Shown: one piece after another, positions 45,064 through 53,575 of the stretch
Numbering within the stretch: position 1 is the stretch's first letter
How the letters are laid out: every line of letters starts with the position of its first letter
Assembly (NCBI RefSeq): GCF_026248685.1
Contig: NZ_CP111036.1
Location: forward strand, 2,418,001 to 2,482,000
Direction: 5' to 3'
From: Haladaptatus caseinilyticus
Lineage (GTDB): Archaea; Halobacteriota; Halobacteria; Halobacteriales; Haladaptataceae
Length of the DNA: 64,000 nucleotides
Notes under the pieces: model-generated
The model's database searches: none
What the model was told of the DNA's origin: nothing
What the model saw: the letters and a program-made list of their open reading frames with translations, nothing else
Program-made: the position numbers and the translations under genes

Positions 45064-46215
45064 TTATCGTGCCTCCATGATGGTAGTGGTGACGCAGTTG
45101 CCGAATCCACCGACGTTGCAGGCCAGTGCGACTTCCGCATCGACCTGTCGTTTTCCGGCCTCGCCGAGCAACTGTTGGTGGAGTTCGTACGCCTGTGCGA
45201 CTCCGCTCGCACCGAGTGGGTGTCCTTTGGATTTCAGGCCGCCGGAGGTGTTGATGGGAAGCTCTCCGTCCCGTTCGGTGACACCCTCCTCCACTGCCTT
45301 CCACCCCGTACCCTGGTCGAAGAACCCGACGGCTTCGCTCTGCAGGAACTCGAGGATGGTGAACATATCGTGGAGTTCCGCTACGTCTACGTCGTCCGGG
45401 TCCCGTTCCGCCATCTGGTACGCGAGTTCGCTACTCTCGTATGCCGCACCCATCACCGTCGGGTCGGTACGCTGGTGGACGACGTGGGTGTCGGTCGCGC
45501 CTGCGATACCCGAAATGACCGTGTAATCGTCCGTGTACTCCTTTGCCTTCGATTCGGGACAGAACATGAGTGCCGCGCTCCCGTCCGTAATCGGACAGAA
45601 ATCGTACAGTCGGAGTGGGTCGGCGACGATGGGTGAGTCCATTACCGTTTCCAGGGCTACCTCTTTGCGGAACTGTGCATGGGGATTATCGACGCCGTTC
45701 TTGTGGTTCTTTACGGCCACCCTCGCCAAGCTCTCGCGTGGGGCGTCGTACTCGTAGAGGTATCTCCGTGCGGTCAGCCCCGCAAAACTCGGGAGCGTGA
45801 CGCCGTGTTTGTACTCCTCGGGATGCGTGAGCGAGGCGATCACGTCCGTCGATTCGGCGGTCGTTTTGTGGGTCATCTTCTCACCACCGACGAGCATCGT
45901 CAGATCGCTCGCACCCGATGCGACCGATTGCCACGAGGCGTAGATTCCAGCCCCGCCGCTCGCGCTCGTCTGGTCGATTCGTTGGGTGTACGCCGGCAGC
46001 GCGCCCAAATCGTGTGCCAGTGCGTTCGGAATCCCTGTTTGCCCCTCGAACTCGCCACTCGCCATGTTCGAGACGTAGAGATGTTCCACGTCGAGCGGCG
46101 AGACGCCAGCGTCGTCTAGACAATCCTGCCCGGCCTCCGCGAGGAGATCGCGTATCCATCCCTCGCGCTTTCCGAACTCCGTCATCGACGCGCCGATGAC
46201 TGCGACTCGGTTCAT
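45064..46215 (-). CDS. Thiolase-family acyl-CoA acyltransferase (nucleophile Cys replaced by Ser)
   Basis: A 383-residue thiolase-fold protein. Family motifs: HLYVSNMASGEFEGQ, GLKSKGHPLGASGVAQAYEL (His of the active site) and CNVGGFGNC near the end. The usual nucleophile motif N-x-C-(A/S)-S-G reads DQTSASGGAG, so Cys is replaced by Ser84. SCP-x-like thiolases and partners of DUF35 proteins can vary here, and the codon change is clean (AGC in the sequence). It may be a non-decarboxylating or non-catalytic subunit, or use another mechanism. It is followed by its OB-fold partner. Confidence 0.85.
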   Translation of the reverse strand: MNRVAVIGASMTEFGKREGWIRDLLAEAGQDCLDDAGVSPLDVEHLYVSNMASGEFEGQTGIPNALAHDLGALPAYTQRIDQTSASGGAGIYASWQSVASGASDLTMLVGGEKMTHKTTAESTDVIASLTHPEEYKHGVTLPSFAGLTARRYLYEYDAPRESLARVAVKNHKNGVDNPHAQFRKEVALETVMDSPIVADPLRLYDFCPITDGSAALMFCPESKAKEYTDDYTVISGIAGATDTHVVHQRTDPTVMGAAYESSELAYQMAERDPDDVDVAELHDMFTILEFLQSEAVGFFDQGTGWKAVEEGVTERDGELPINTSGGLKSKGHPLGASGVAQAYELHQQLLGEAGKRQVDAEVALACNVGGFGNCVTTTIMEAR

Positions 46216-46331
46216 AGCACAGACGACGCGCGGGTGGGTTTAGAATCTTGAGATTCGGAAAGAACACCGACTCCGTCCGCCGAGTGACGTGAGACAGAGC
46301 CAAGACGATGCATACCGTACTTTTGCTTGCC

Positions 46332-46631
46332 GTGGCAAAAGACGACTTCAAATCTATCACGGGATTGCCGGAAGAACTCGGCATCGACGAGGACCTGGGG
46401 CGAACCGAACAACGCCTCACGATTCGAATCGAAAAACGACGCTACGACAAACCGGTGACCATCGTAGAGGGGTTCGACACCGATTCGGTTAACCTGAAAG
46501 AACTCGCGTCGGAACTCAAACGAAAGATGGCAACCGGTGGAACCATACACGACGGAGCGATCGAACTCCAAGGCAACCATCGAGAACGCGTCGCGGACGT
46601 ACTCCGCGAAAAGGGGTACGCGATCAACTAG
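46332..46631 (+). CDS. SUI1/eIF1-family translation factor
   Basis: A 99-residue SUI1 domain protein: GTG-encoded start followed by AKDDFKSITGLPEELGIDEDLGRTEQRLTIRIEKRRYDKPVTIVEGFDTDSVNLKELASELKRKMATGGTIHDGAIELQGNHRERVADVLREKGYAIN. The K-K/R-x-G-K-x-VT-x-(V/I)-x-G and LK-x-K-x-(A/G)-x-G-G-T motifs match aIF1, which checks start-codon fidelity on the 30S subunit. An ATG at 46308 is in frame (107 residues), but its first eight residues do not fit family members, so the GTG at 46332 is preferred. Confidence 0.85.
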   Translation: MAKDDFKSITGLPEELGIDEDLGRTEQRLTIRIEKRRYDKPVTIVEGFDTDSVNLKELASELKRKMATGGTIHDGAIELQGNHRERVADVLREKGYAIN

Positions 46632-46666
46632 CCGGAACGTAAAGGGGTGGTGAGCGGTGCGGTGAA

Positions 46667-48292
46667 CTATCCGAACTTCGCCTGTTCCTGGTCACGGAGT
46701 TCGATGCGCCTGATTTTTCCGCTGGACGTCTTCGGTAATTCGTCCACGAATTCGATTCTACGCGGATATTTGTACGGAGCGGTCTCTTCTTTCATGTACT
46801 CTTGGAGCTCCGCCACGAGTTCGTCACTACCTTCGTAGCCATCCGCGAGGATGACGTATGCTTTGACGACGTTCCCACGTTCTTCGTGGGGGCTGCCGAC
46901 TGCGGCCGCCTCAGCGACCGCCGAATGTCCGACGAGGGCGTCTTCGACCTCGAACGGGCCGATCCGGTAGCCCGAGGAGATGATGATGTCGTCCGCTCGC
47001 CCCTCGAAGAAGAATCGACCCTCCTCGTCCTCGCTCGCCAAGTCGCCGGTTCGGTAGTAGGCACCCGAGAACGTCTTCTCGTCCAATGCCGGTTTCTCGA
47101 AGTAGCCGTCGAAAATCGCGGGGCTATCGACGGGCACCGCGATTTCACCGATTTCCCCCTGCTCGACTTCCTCGTCGTCCACCGTGTCGATAATGGTCGT
47201 TCCGAGGCCGGGCGTCGGCTTGCCCATACTTCCCGGTTGTACGTCGATCCCGGGATAGTTCGTCACCAATGCGACCGTTTCGGTCTGGCCGTAGCCGTCC
47301 CGCGGCGTCACGCCGAAGGCGTCGTCGAACGCTTGAATCGGCTCGCGGTTCAGCGGTTCGCCGGCGGAAACGACCTCCTTCAGCGAAAGGTCGTAATCGG
47401 CCATGTCGTCTTCCTGCGTAAACATCCGATACTGGGTCGGTACCGCACAGAGTCGGGTGACACCCTCTTCTTCCATCAGGGAAAGGAACGTTTCTGGGTC
47501 GAAATCGCCCTGATATACGAACTGCGGTGCACCCGTCGTCAGCGCGACGCCGACCGGACTCCAGAACCATTTGGCCCATCCGGTACCCGTCGTCGCCCAG
47601 AGGAGTTCGTTCTCGAAATCCATCCCTTGTTCGACGCCCCACCAGTAGCGTCCGTTGACGCGCTCGAAGCAGTGCATCCAGCGGTGGCGGTGGAGGACGG
47701 GTTTCGGTTGGCCCGTCGTCCCGCTGGTGTAATTGATGGACATGGGTGACTGTGCCCCGATATCCGGACCATCGTGCTGCGTCGATTCGCCATCGAGCAG
47801 AGCCGCGAACGACTCCCAGTTGCCCGTCCGCGACCCGTCGAGCACGATCATCGTGTCGAGGGGTGTCTCGTCCAGAATCGGTTCGACCATGTCCGTGAGT
47901 TCGTCGTGACAAACGATGGTAGTCGCCTCGCAGTCGTTCGCGCGGAACTGGAGGTCTTTCGGCTTCAGCATGGCCGAACACGGAACCAGAATCGCACCGC
48001 GTTGTAGCGCCCCGAGTTGAATCGCGAACACGTCGGGATGACGCGGCAGGAGGTGCATCATCCGGTCACCTTCGCCGATGCCGAGCGATTCGAGGGCGTT
48101 TGCGAACCGATTCATGTCGTCGCGCAAGTCTGCATAGGTCCGGCTTTCCTCCGTTCCTTCGTCGTCGCGGAACTTTATCGCAAGTCGGTCGCCGAACGCC
48201 TCTGCATGCGATTCGATGACTGCCGGGAGATTGTAGGTCTCCGGGATATCCCACTCGAAATCCGAAAGTTCGCGCTGGTAGTCGATTTGCAT
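46667..48292 (-). CDS. AMP-forming acyl-CoA synthetase
   Basis: A 541-residue adenylate-forming ligase. Core motifs: P-loop SINYTSGTTGQPKPVLH (A3), ATTGTGWAKWFW, GYGQTETV (A5), GAYYRTGDLASEDEEGRFFFEGRADDIIISSGYRIGPFEVEDAL (A7-A8) and the catalytic lysine near the C-terminus in PKTSSGKIRR (A10). The sequence pattern is that of medium-chain or acetyl/propionyl-CoA synthetases; chain length cannot be read. Neighbouring thiolase/OB-fold genes on the same strand are also CoA enzymes, but a separate rightward SUI1 gene intervenes. Confidence 0.9.
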   Translation of the reverse strand: MQIDYQRELSDFEWDIPETYNLPAVIESHAEAFGDRLAIKFRDDEGTEESRTYADLRDDMNRFANALESLGIGEGDRMMHLLPRHPDVFAIQLGALQRGAILVPCSAMLKPKDLQFRANDCEATTIVCHDELTDMVEPILDETPLDTMIVLDGSRTGNWESFAALLDGESTQHDGPDIGAQSPMSINYTSGTTGQPKPVLHRHRWMHCFERVNGRYWWGVEQGMDFENELLWATTGTGWAKWFWSPVGVALTTGAPQFVYQGDFDPETFLSLMEEEGVTRLCAVPTQYRMFTQEDDMADYDLSLKEVVSAGEPLNREPIQAFDDAFGVTPRDGYGQTETVALVTNYPGIDVQPGSMGKPTPGLGTTIIDTVDDEEVEQGEIGEIAVPVDSPAIFDGYFEKPALDEKTFSGAYYRTGDLASEDEEGRFFFEGRADDIIISSGYRIGPFEVEDALVGHSAVAEAAAVGSPHEERGNVVKAYVILADGYEGSDELVAELQEYMKEETAPYKYPRRIEFVDELPKTSSGKIRRIELRDQEQAKFG

Positions 48293-48382
48293 TCGTTCGA
48301 CAATGGATGGTCGGTTATTTGATTTTGTCGTCTGCTATCATGGGTCGGACAAGAACGCTCTCGCCGATCAGATAGACAAGCT

Positions 48383-48398
48383 TTTAGGAGGGCCTAAA
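48383..48398. promoter_or_regulatory. DtxR-type iron box upstream of RGP-like gene
   Basis: TTTAGGAGGGCCTAAA is a perfect dyad of TTTAGG/CCTAAA with a 4-base centre, the same build as the boxes at 7238 and 49644. It ends 29 bases before the ATG at 48428, where the promoter would be expected, and suggests iron-dependent repression. Confidence 0.75.
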
Positions 48399-48427
48399 CC
48401 AGAACAGAGCAAGAGGCACACGAGAGC

Positions 48428-49585
48428 ATGACCGAGGAGGATATCTGTGTCGTCGTCCCGACGATTCGGGAGTACGAGTGCATGCGGGAGTACTTCGACA
48501 ACGCTCGCGAGCACGGTTTCGATCTGAACCGACTGCACGTGGTGCTGGTCACGGAGGATTTCTGCGACGGCAACGAGATGGCCGCGATGCTCGATGATGA
48601 GGGTGTTTCCGGGGAAGTGTTCGACGGAACCCGTCGGGATGAGTGGTTCGAATCGCACGGAATCTCGGAGTACAGCCATCTGATTCCGGCGGCCAGTCAC
48701 GCCCAGACGAGTTTCGGCCTGCTGTATCTCTGGGCTGGCGATTTCGAGTATGGCTTTTTCATCGACGACGATACCCTTCCGCACGCCGAGGACGACTTTT
48801 TCGGTCGACATCTTCGTAATCTCCAGTTCGACGGCGAAATAGAGCAGGTGTCCTCCGACGAGCAATGGGTGAACGTGCTCTACCAGAACGCCGACGAACA
48901 CGGGCTGTACCCTCGTGGATACCCGTACGCCGCGATGGACGAGCACGTCGAAACCGAGACGACGCAGGTTTCCGACGTGGTCGCTTCACAGGGTCTCTGG
49001 ACGAACGTGCCCGACCTCGATGCAGTTCGAATCCTGATGGACGGCGATCTACAAGGACAGGCCCAGACCCGCACCTCGCGGGACGATTTCGAGGGGGATT
49101 TCGTCGCGGAACCCGGAAACTACCTCACGGTATGCTCGATGAACCTCGCGTTTCGTCGGGAAGTCGTTCCGGCGTTCTACCAACTCCCGATGGACGACAA
49201 CCCGTGGAACGTGGGACGGTTCGACGATATTTGGAGCGGGGTATTCCTGAAACGGGCCTGTGACCTCCTCGGCACGCAGATTTACAACGGCGGGCCGCTC
49301 TGTGAGCACAACAAGGCTCCACGTTCGACCTTCGGCGACCTTCAAAACGAGGTTGCCGGATTGGAACTGAACGAACATCTCTGGGATATCATCGACGGAA
49401 CGGGAGAAGGAGCGGACTGCTATGCAGACGTCTTCTCCGCGATGGCAGACGCTCTCGTCTCGGGCGACTGGTCAGAGTACGAGAACGGGGAGTTTTTCAC
49501 CTACATCGGCGAATACATGCACGACTGGTTGGCCTGTCTCGACGCACTCGACGCAGTTCGTGAACCCATTCCGGCGGACGACTGA
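48428..49585 (+). CDS. RGP-like (alpha-1,4-glucan-protein synthase) GT-A-type protein
   Basis: A 385-residue protein of the reversibly glycosylated polypeptide family (UDP-arabinopyranose mutase-like in plants). Key parts: DICVVVPTIREYECMREYFDNA at the N-terminus, the DDD metal-binding motif in GFFIDDDTLPHAEDDFF, RGYPYAAMDE, TVCSMNLAFRREVVPAFYQLP, RFDDIWSGVFLKRACDLLG, and CEHNKAP. Plant RGPs auto-glycosylate or isomerise UDP-sugars; the archaeal role is unknown. It has an iron box directly upstream and the ferric importer 80 bases downstream, so it belongs to an iron-regulated group. That is unexpected for a sugar enzyme. Confidence 0.82.
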   Translation: MTEEDICVVVPTIREYECMREYFDNAREHGFDLNRLHVVLVTEDFCDGNEMAAMLDDEGVSGEVFDGTRRDEWFESHGISEYSHLIPAASHAQTSFGLLYLWAGDFEYGFFIDDDTLPHAEDDFFGRHLRNLQFDGEIEQVSSDEQWVNVLYQNADEHGLYPRGYPYAAMDEHVETETTQVSDVVASQGLWTNVPDLDAVRILMDGDLQGQAQTRTSRDDFEGDFVAEPGNYLTVCSMNLAFRREVVPAFYQLPMDDNPWNVGRFDDIWSGVFLKRACDLLGTQIYNGGPLCEHNKAPRSTFGDLQNEVAGLELNEHLWDIIDGTGEGADCYADVFSAMADALVSGDWSEYENGEFFTYIGEYMHDWLACLDALDAVREPIPADD

Positions 49586-49631
49586 CCGTCCACAATTGCC
49601 CGTTCTCCTCATAGACGATCCGAAAACCGGT

Positions 49632-49642
49632 AGGTATAAACG
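49632..49642 (+). promoter_or_regulatory. TATA box of the ferric importer operon
   Basis: GGTATAAACGC lies ~30 bases before the ATG at 49667, the right distance for a leaderless haloarchaeal mRNA. The iron box begins 2 bases downstream, so the repressor would block polymerase recruitment or start. Confidence 0.6.
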
Positions 49643-49643
49643 C

Positions 49644-49659
49644 TTTAGGCTGGCCTAAT
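49644..49659. promoter_or_regulatory. DtxR-type iron box upstream of fbp operon
   Basis: TTTAGGCTGGCCTAAT keeps TTAGG and CCTAA at 4-base spacing, immediately after the TATA box. It ends 8 bases before the start codon of the iron-binding protein gene. Among the three loci this is the one whose target function, iron uptake, is clear, and it anchors the reading of the other two. Confidence 0.8.
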
Positions 49660-49666
49660 TTTAGTA

Positions 49667-50842
49667 ATGAGTGATAACGGTGTCGACGGCCCTGACCGAA
49701 TGGAGGTCGGTCGGCGGTCGGTTCTCGCTACGACTGCGGCGACGATGATTTTCGGACTCGCTGGATGTACATCACTGCCGGGCACTGGCGGGAACAAGGA
49801 CGAGACGAACAACGTCAGCAAGAGCGACATCATGGGTTCCGGCCCCCTCGTCGAAAACCGCCCGACACCGGGTGGGACCTCCATGGACGACATGCCGAAC
49901 CTCGCAGGCAAACTTACGCTCTATCTCGGTGGCGGAGAGGGTGGCCTGTATCAACGCCTCATCGAGTACATCGACGGCAAATATCCTGACCTCGAAATCC
50001 TCGTCAAAACCGATAGCTCGGCATCGTTGGCCAACACCATCATCGAAGAAACCAAGGGCAGTGGGAGCAGAGCCGATCTGTTTCTCTCCATCGACGCCGG
50101 CTCGCTCGGCGTCGTGGCCGACAGCGGAGCAACGGTTTCGCTCCCACGGACGGTGTTGAAGAAGGTTCAACCCCACTACCGTGGTCCGAACGGGAGCTGG
50201 GTCGGTATCGAAGGGCGAGCCCGTACCATCCCCTACAACACGGATAAACTATCTCGATCTGACATCCCGGACGATATCTTTGCACTACCGAACCAGCAGC
50301 GGTTCGATGGCGCGATGGGTTGGGCACCGAGTTACGGTGCATTCCAGTCGTTCATCACCGCGATGCGCGTGTTGAACGGTGATAAGAAAACGAAGGCGTG
50401 GCTCCAAGGGATGAAAAACCAGAAGGCGACGACGTACAAGGACGAATTCCTCGTTTCGAACGCCGTCGCCGACGGCGAAATCGCGGCCGGGTTCGCCAAC
50501 CATTATTATGCCCTCCGCGTACAATCCCAGCGACCGGACGCTCCGATAGACCTCGCGTTCACGAAAAACGACGCGGGCGCGCTTGTGAACGTCTCCGGCG
50601 CCGAAATCATCAAGGGAACTGATCAGAAAGAACTCGCAGGCAACTTCGCACTCCACCTCCTCTCCTCGGAGGCACAGGAGTTCTTCGCGACGGTTACGCT
50701 CGGCTACCCGATGATTTCGGGCGTGAAACCGGTCGGTGGTCTGCCACCGATCGAGAAGCTTCGCCCACCGGAGATGGACCTCTCAAAACTCTCGAACGTC
50801 CAACCGACTCTGGAACTGATGCGTGAGGTGGGAGTGCTGTAA
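49667..50842 (+). CDS. Ferric iron ABC transporter, binding lipoprotein (FbpA-like)
   Basis: A 391-residue Fe3+-binding protein. The signal VGRRSVLATTAATMIFGLAGC has a twin-arginine motif and lipobox. The mature part begins ~residue 40 and has the transferrin-like binding fold: LTLYLGGGEGGLYQRLIEYIDGKYP, ADLFLSIDAG, RARTIPYNTDKL, and EIAAGFANHYYALRVQ, whose adjacent tyrosines are the signature Fe3+ ligands of FbpA. It is first gene of an operon with permease and ATPase and follows an iron box by 8 bases. Confidence 0.92.
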   Translation: MSDNGVDGPDRMEVGRRSVLATTAATMIFGLAGCTSLPGTGGNKDETNNVSKSDIMGSGPLVENRPTPGGTSMDDMPNLAGKLTLYLGGGEGGLYQRLIEYIDGKYPDLEILVKTDSSASLANTIIEETKGSGSRADLFLSIDAGSLGVVADSGATVSLPRTVLKKVQPHYRGPNGSWVGIEGRARTIPYNTDKLSRSDIPDDIFALPNQQRFDGAMGWAPSYGAFQSFITAMRVLNGDKKTKAWLQGMKNQKATTYKDEFLVSNAVADGEIAAGFANHYYALRVQSQRPDAPIDLAFTKNDAGALVNVSGAEIIKGTDQKELAGNFALHLLSSEAQEFFATVTLGYPMISGVKPVGGLPPIEKLRPPEMDLSKLSNVQPTLELMREVGVL

Positions 50843-50846
50843 TCGT

Positions 50847-52463
50847 ATGGCGACACGCGACCGACTCCAGCGACTGGCTGCATCCGACACGGACAGCAGC
50901 GAGTCGTATCCAATCGGACTGACGCTCGTCAGTGGGGCCGTCGCCACAGCCGTCCTCTTTCCCATCCTTTGGTTAGTCGTTCGCGTCCTCGGGATGAACC
51001 CGAACGCAATCGTATCGAACCTCACCGCCGGTGCGACGCTAACGGTGGTCGCGAACAGTGCTGCCCTCGTGACCGCCGTGACCGCCGGTTCCATCCTGAT
51101 CGGCGTCCCGCTCGCGGTGCTGACCGTGCAGACCGATTTACCATTTCGACGATTCTGGACGGTCGTCGGCGCGCTGCCGCTCGTCATTCCAAGCTACATC
51201 GGCGCGTTCACGTACGCCTCCGCGCTTGGCCCGCAGGGTGAACTCGCCGACGCGCTCGCGCCGCTGGGAATCCAATCGATCCCATCGATCTACGGCTTCA
51301 CCGGTACGGCGCTCGTGCTGACGCTGTTCACCTACCCCTACGTCTTCCTGACGACGCGAGCGTCGCTGCTGTCTTTCGACTCGACACTCGTGGAAGCCGC
51401 ACGCACACTCAACCACTCGCGCTGGGAGGCGTTCAAGCGCGTCACCGTTCCCCAGATACTCCCCGGCATCGCGGCTGGCTCGCTCCTCGTCGGCCTTTAT
51501 GCACTGTCCGACTTCGGAACGCCGATGATTATGCAATTCGAGGTGTTTACCCAGCAGATCTACGTCCAGTACAACGCTTGGGGTCGCGACCCTGCGGCGT
51601 TACTCTCGCTCCAACTCGTCGCCGTCACCGTCGTCATTCTCGCGTTGGAGTCCCGAATTAGTGCCGGGGCGAAAACCGGTACCAGAAGTTCGAACCGGTC
51701 GGCGACGTTCAAACTCGGACCATGGCGCTATCCCGCGCTGCTGTTCAGTTCCGTCGTCGCATTTCTCTGCCTCGTCGTTCCGCTCGGAATGCTGGCATAC
51801 TGGATGCAGCGTGTCGAGCCGACGTACGGTTCGAGTACATTTACCTTCCAGTGGCAGTACGCGTGGAGTTCCGTCGCTGTTTCGGGACTTGCAGCACTCG
51901 CGGCGATCATCGCCGCGGTGCCCGTCGCGTATTTCGCTGCCCGACACTCCTCGACCCTTTCGAACGTCTTGGACCGTGCAACCTACGTTGGGTACGCGAT
52001 ACCCGGCGTCGTGCTAGGATTGTCGCTCGTCTCGTTTGGGTCCGCTTACGCACCTGCACTCTATCAGACGATACCGCTTCTTCTCTTCGCGTACGTCGTT
52101 CGATTCCTGCCGCAGGCCGTCGGCGCGGTCGGTTCGTCGGTCGTGCAAGTGGATCCGAAACTGACGGAGGCGGCACAGACGCTCGGTCATTCGCCGGCGG
52201 CGGCGTTCCGGAAGGTGACGCTTCCGCTCATCGCACCGGGTGTCGCGGCGGGTGCGGCGCTCGTGTTCCTGACGACGATGAAAGAACTTCCGGCGACGCT
52301 CATCCTCCGCCCACCGGAGTTCGAGACGCTCGTCACCTACATCTGGCAGGTTCAAGCATCTGGACTCTACGACAAAGCGGCGATACCGGCGCTCGTGCTT
52401 GTCGCTATCTCCGGCCTGTCGCTGCTCATCATCATAAAACGGGAGGACTACGATGTCAAATAG
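50847..52463 (+). CDS. Ferric iron ABC transporter, permease (FbpB-like)
   Basis: A 538-residue membrane protein of two fused homologous halves, ~12 helices. The two EAA loops that dock the ATPase are VEAARTLNHSRWEAFKRVTVPQILPGIAAG and LTEAAQTLGHSPAAAFRKVTLPLIAPGVAAG. A start 24 bases earlier is in frame but would overlap the binding-protein gene; the ATG at 50847 lies 4 bases after that stop. The end overlaps the ATPase gene by 11 bases, so the three are co-translated. Confidence 0.92.
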   Translation: MATRDRLQRLAASDTDSSESYPIGLTLVSGAVATAVLFPILWLVVRVLGMNPNAIVSNLTAGATLTVVANSAALVTAVTAGSILIGVPLAVLTVQTDLPFRRFWTVVGALPLVIPSYIGAFTYASALGPQGELADALAPLGIQSIPSIYGFTGTALVLTLFTYPYVFLTTRASLLSFDSTLVEAARTLNHSRWEAFKRVTVPQILPGIAAGSLLVGLYALSDFGTPMIMQFEVFTQQIYVQYNAWGRDPAALLSLQLVAVTVVILALESRISAGAKTGTRSSNRSATFKLGPWRYPALLFSSVVAFLCLVVPLGMLAYWMQRVEPTYGSSTFTFQWQYAWSSVAVSGLAALAAIIAAVPVAYFAARHSSTLSNVLDRATYVGYAIPGVVLGLSLVSFGSAYAPALYQTIPLLLFAYVVRFLPQAVGAVGSSVVQVDPKLTEAAQTLGHSPAAAFRKVTLPLIAPGVAAGAALVFLTTMKELPATLILRPPEFETLVTYIWQVQASGLYDKAAIPALVLVAISGLSLLIIIKREDYDVK

Positions 52464-53574
52464 TACGCTTCGATCACCATCGACCGAACACGAACCACAC
52501 GAAACTGAAAACCAGGCGGAGCCGGTTCTCGAACTCGACGATATCGCCAAGGAGTACGGTTCCGAGACGGCCGTCGAGAACCTCTCGCTCGACGTTCGGG
52601 AGGGAGAACTACTCACCATGCTCGGCCCATCCGGGTGTGGGAAAACGACAACCCTCCGGATGATGGCCGGACTGGAACGTCCCGACGGCGGGGAGATTCG
52701 CCTCCGTGGCGACCGAATTACCGGCGACGAATTCGTCGAACCGGAGAGCCGCGATGTGGGCATCGTCTTCCAAGATTTCGCGCTCTTTCCTCACCTCACT
52801 ATCGCAGAAAACATCGCCTTTGGACTCACGGAGGAGGACGATGCGGCAACACAAAAACGCGTCACCGAACTGCTCGACCTCGTCGGTCTGGAAAGTCATC
52901 GAGACCGAACGCCTGACCAGCTTTCCGGCGGTCAGAAACAGCGTGTGGCACTCGCTCGTTCGCTCGCTCCCGAACCCGAAATACTCCTGCTCGACGAACC
53001 GTTTTCGAACCTCGACGTGAAACTCCGCGTCGAGATGCGCGAGGAGGTTCGCGCCATCATAAAGGAAGCGGGAGTCACCGCCGTCTCGGTTACCCACGAC
53101 CAGGAGGAAGCGCTCTCCATCAGCGACCGGGTGGCCGTAATGAACGAGGGTCGTATCGAGCAAGTGGGCCGGCCCGAAATCGTCTTCGAACACCCCGAGT
53201 CACGGTTCGTCGCTGGTTTCCTCGGCCAGGCAGGGTTCGTCTCCGGACGACTGAGTGACGGCCACGTCGATACATCCATCAGGACGTTCAAAACCAACCA
53301 ACTCGAAGGACTTTCGGAGGAATACGATGGGGCCATCGTGGACGTTCTCGTCCGACCGGACGACCTCAAGGCCCGAGCAACCGAAGGCGATGCCGCCGAC
53401 GGCCACATCGTCCACCGGCAGTACACCGGTCCATCCTTCGTCTATCATGTCGAACTCGGTTCCGGCGAAGTCGTCTACTGTCAACACAATCACGTCAAGG
53501 ACTTCGAAATCGGCCAACCCGTGAACGTCGAACTGGTCGCTGATCACACACTCGCGTGGTATCCGACCCAGTGA
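52453..53574 (+). CDS. Ferric iron ABC transporter, ATPase (FbpC-like)
   Basis: A 373-residue ATPase. Walker A GPSGCGKTT, Q-loop VFQDFALFPHLT, signature LSGGQKQRVALARSL, Walker B EILLLDEPFSNLD, and H-loop SVTHDQEEALSISDRV. The C-terminal ~100 residues (VLVRPDDLKARATEGDAADGHIVHRQYTGPSFVYHVELGSGEVVYCQHNHVKDFEIGQPVNVELVADHTLAWYP) form a TOBE domain that in FbpC can bind effector. It powers the permease encoded immediately upstream. All active-site residues are present. Confidence 0.93.
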   Translation: MSNSTLRSPSTEHEPHETENQAEPVLELDDIAKEYGSETAVENLSLDVREGELLTMLGPSGCGKTTTLRMMAGLERPDGGEIRLRGDRITGDEFVEPESRDVGIVFQDFALFPHLTIAENIAFGLTEEDDAATQKRVTELLDLVGLESHRDRTPDQLSGGQKQRVALARSLAPEPEILLLDEPFSNLDVKLRVEMREEVRAIIKEAGVTAVSVTHDQEEALSISDRVAVMNEGRIEQVGRPEIVFEHPESRFVAGFLGQAGFVSGRLSDGHVDTSIRTFKTNQLEGLSEEYDGAIVDVLVRPDDLKARATEGDAADGHIVHRQYTGPSFVYHVELGSGEVVYCQHNHVKDFEIGQPVNVELVADHTLAWYPTQ

Positions 53575-53575
53575 G

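Noticed and set aside
46802-47749. 315-residue frame opposite the acyl-CoA synthetase
   Set aside because: Antisense shadow; the synthetase has all adenylation motifs in the other strand.
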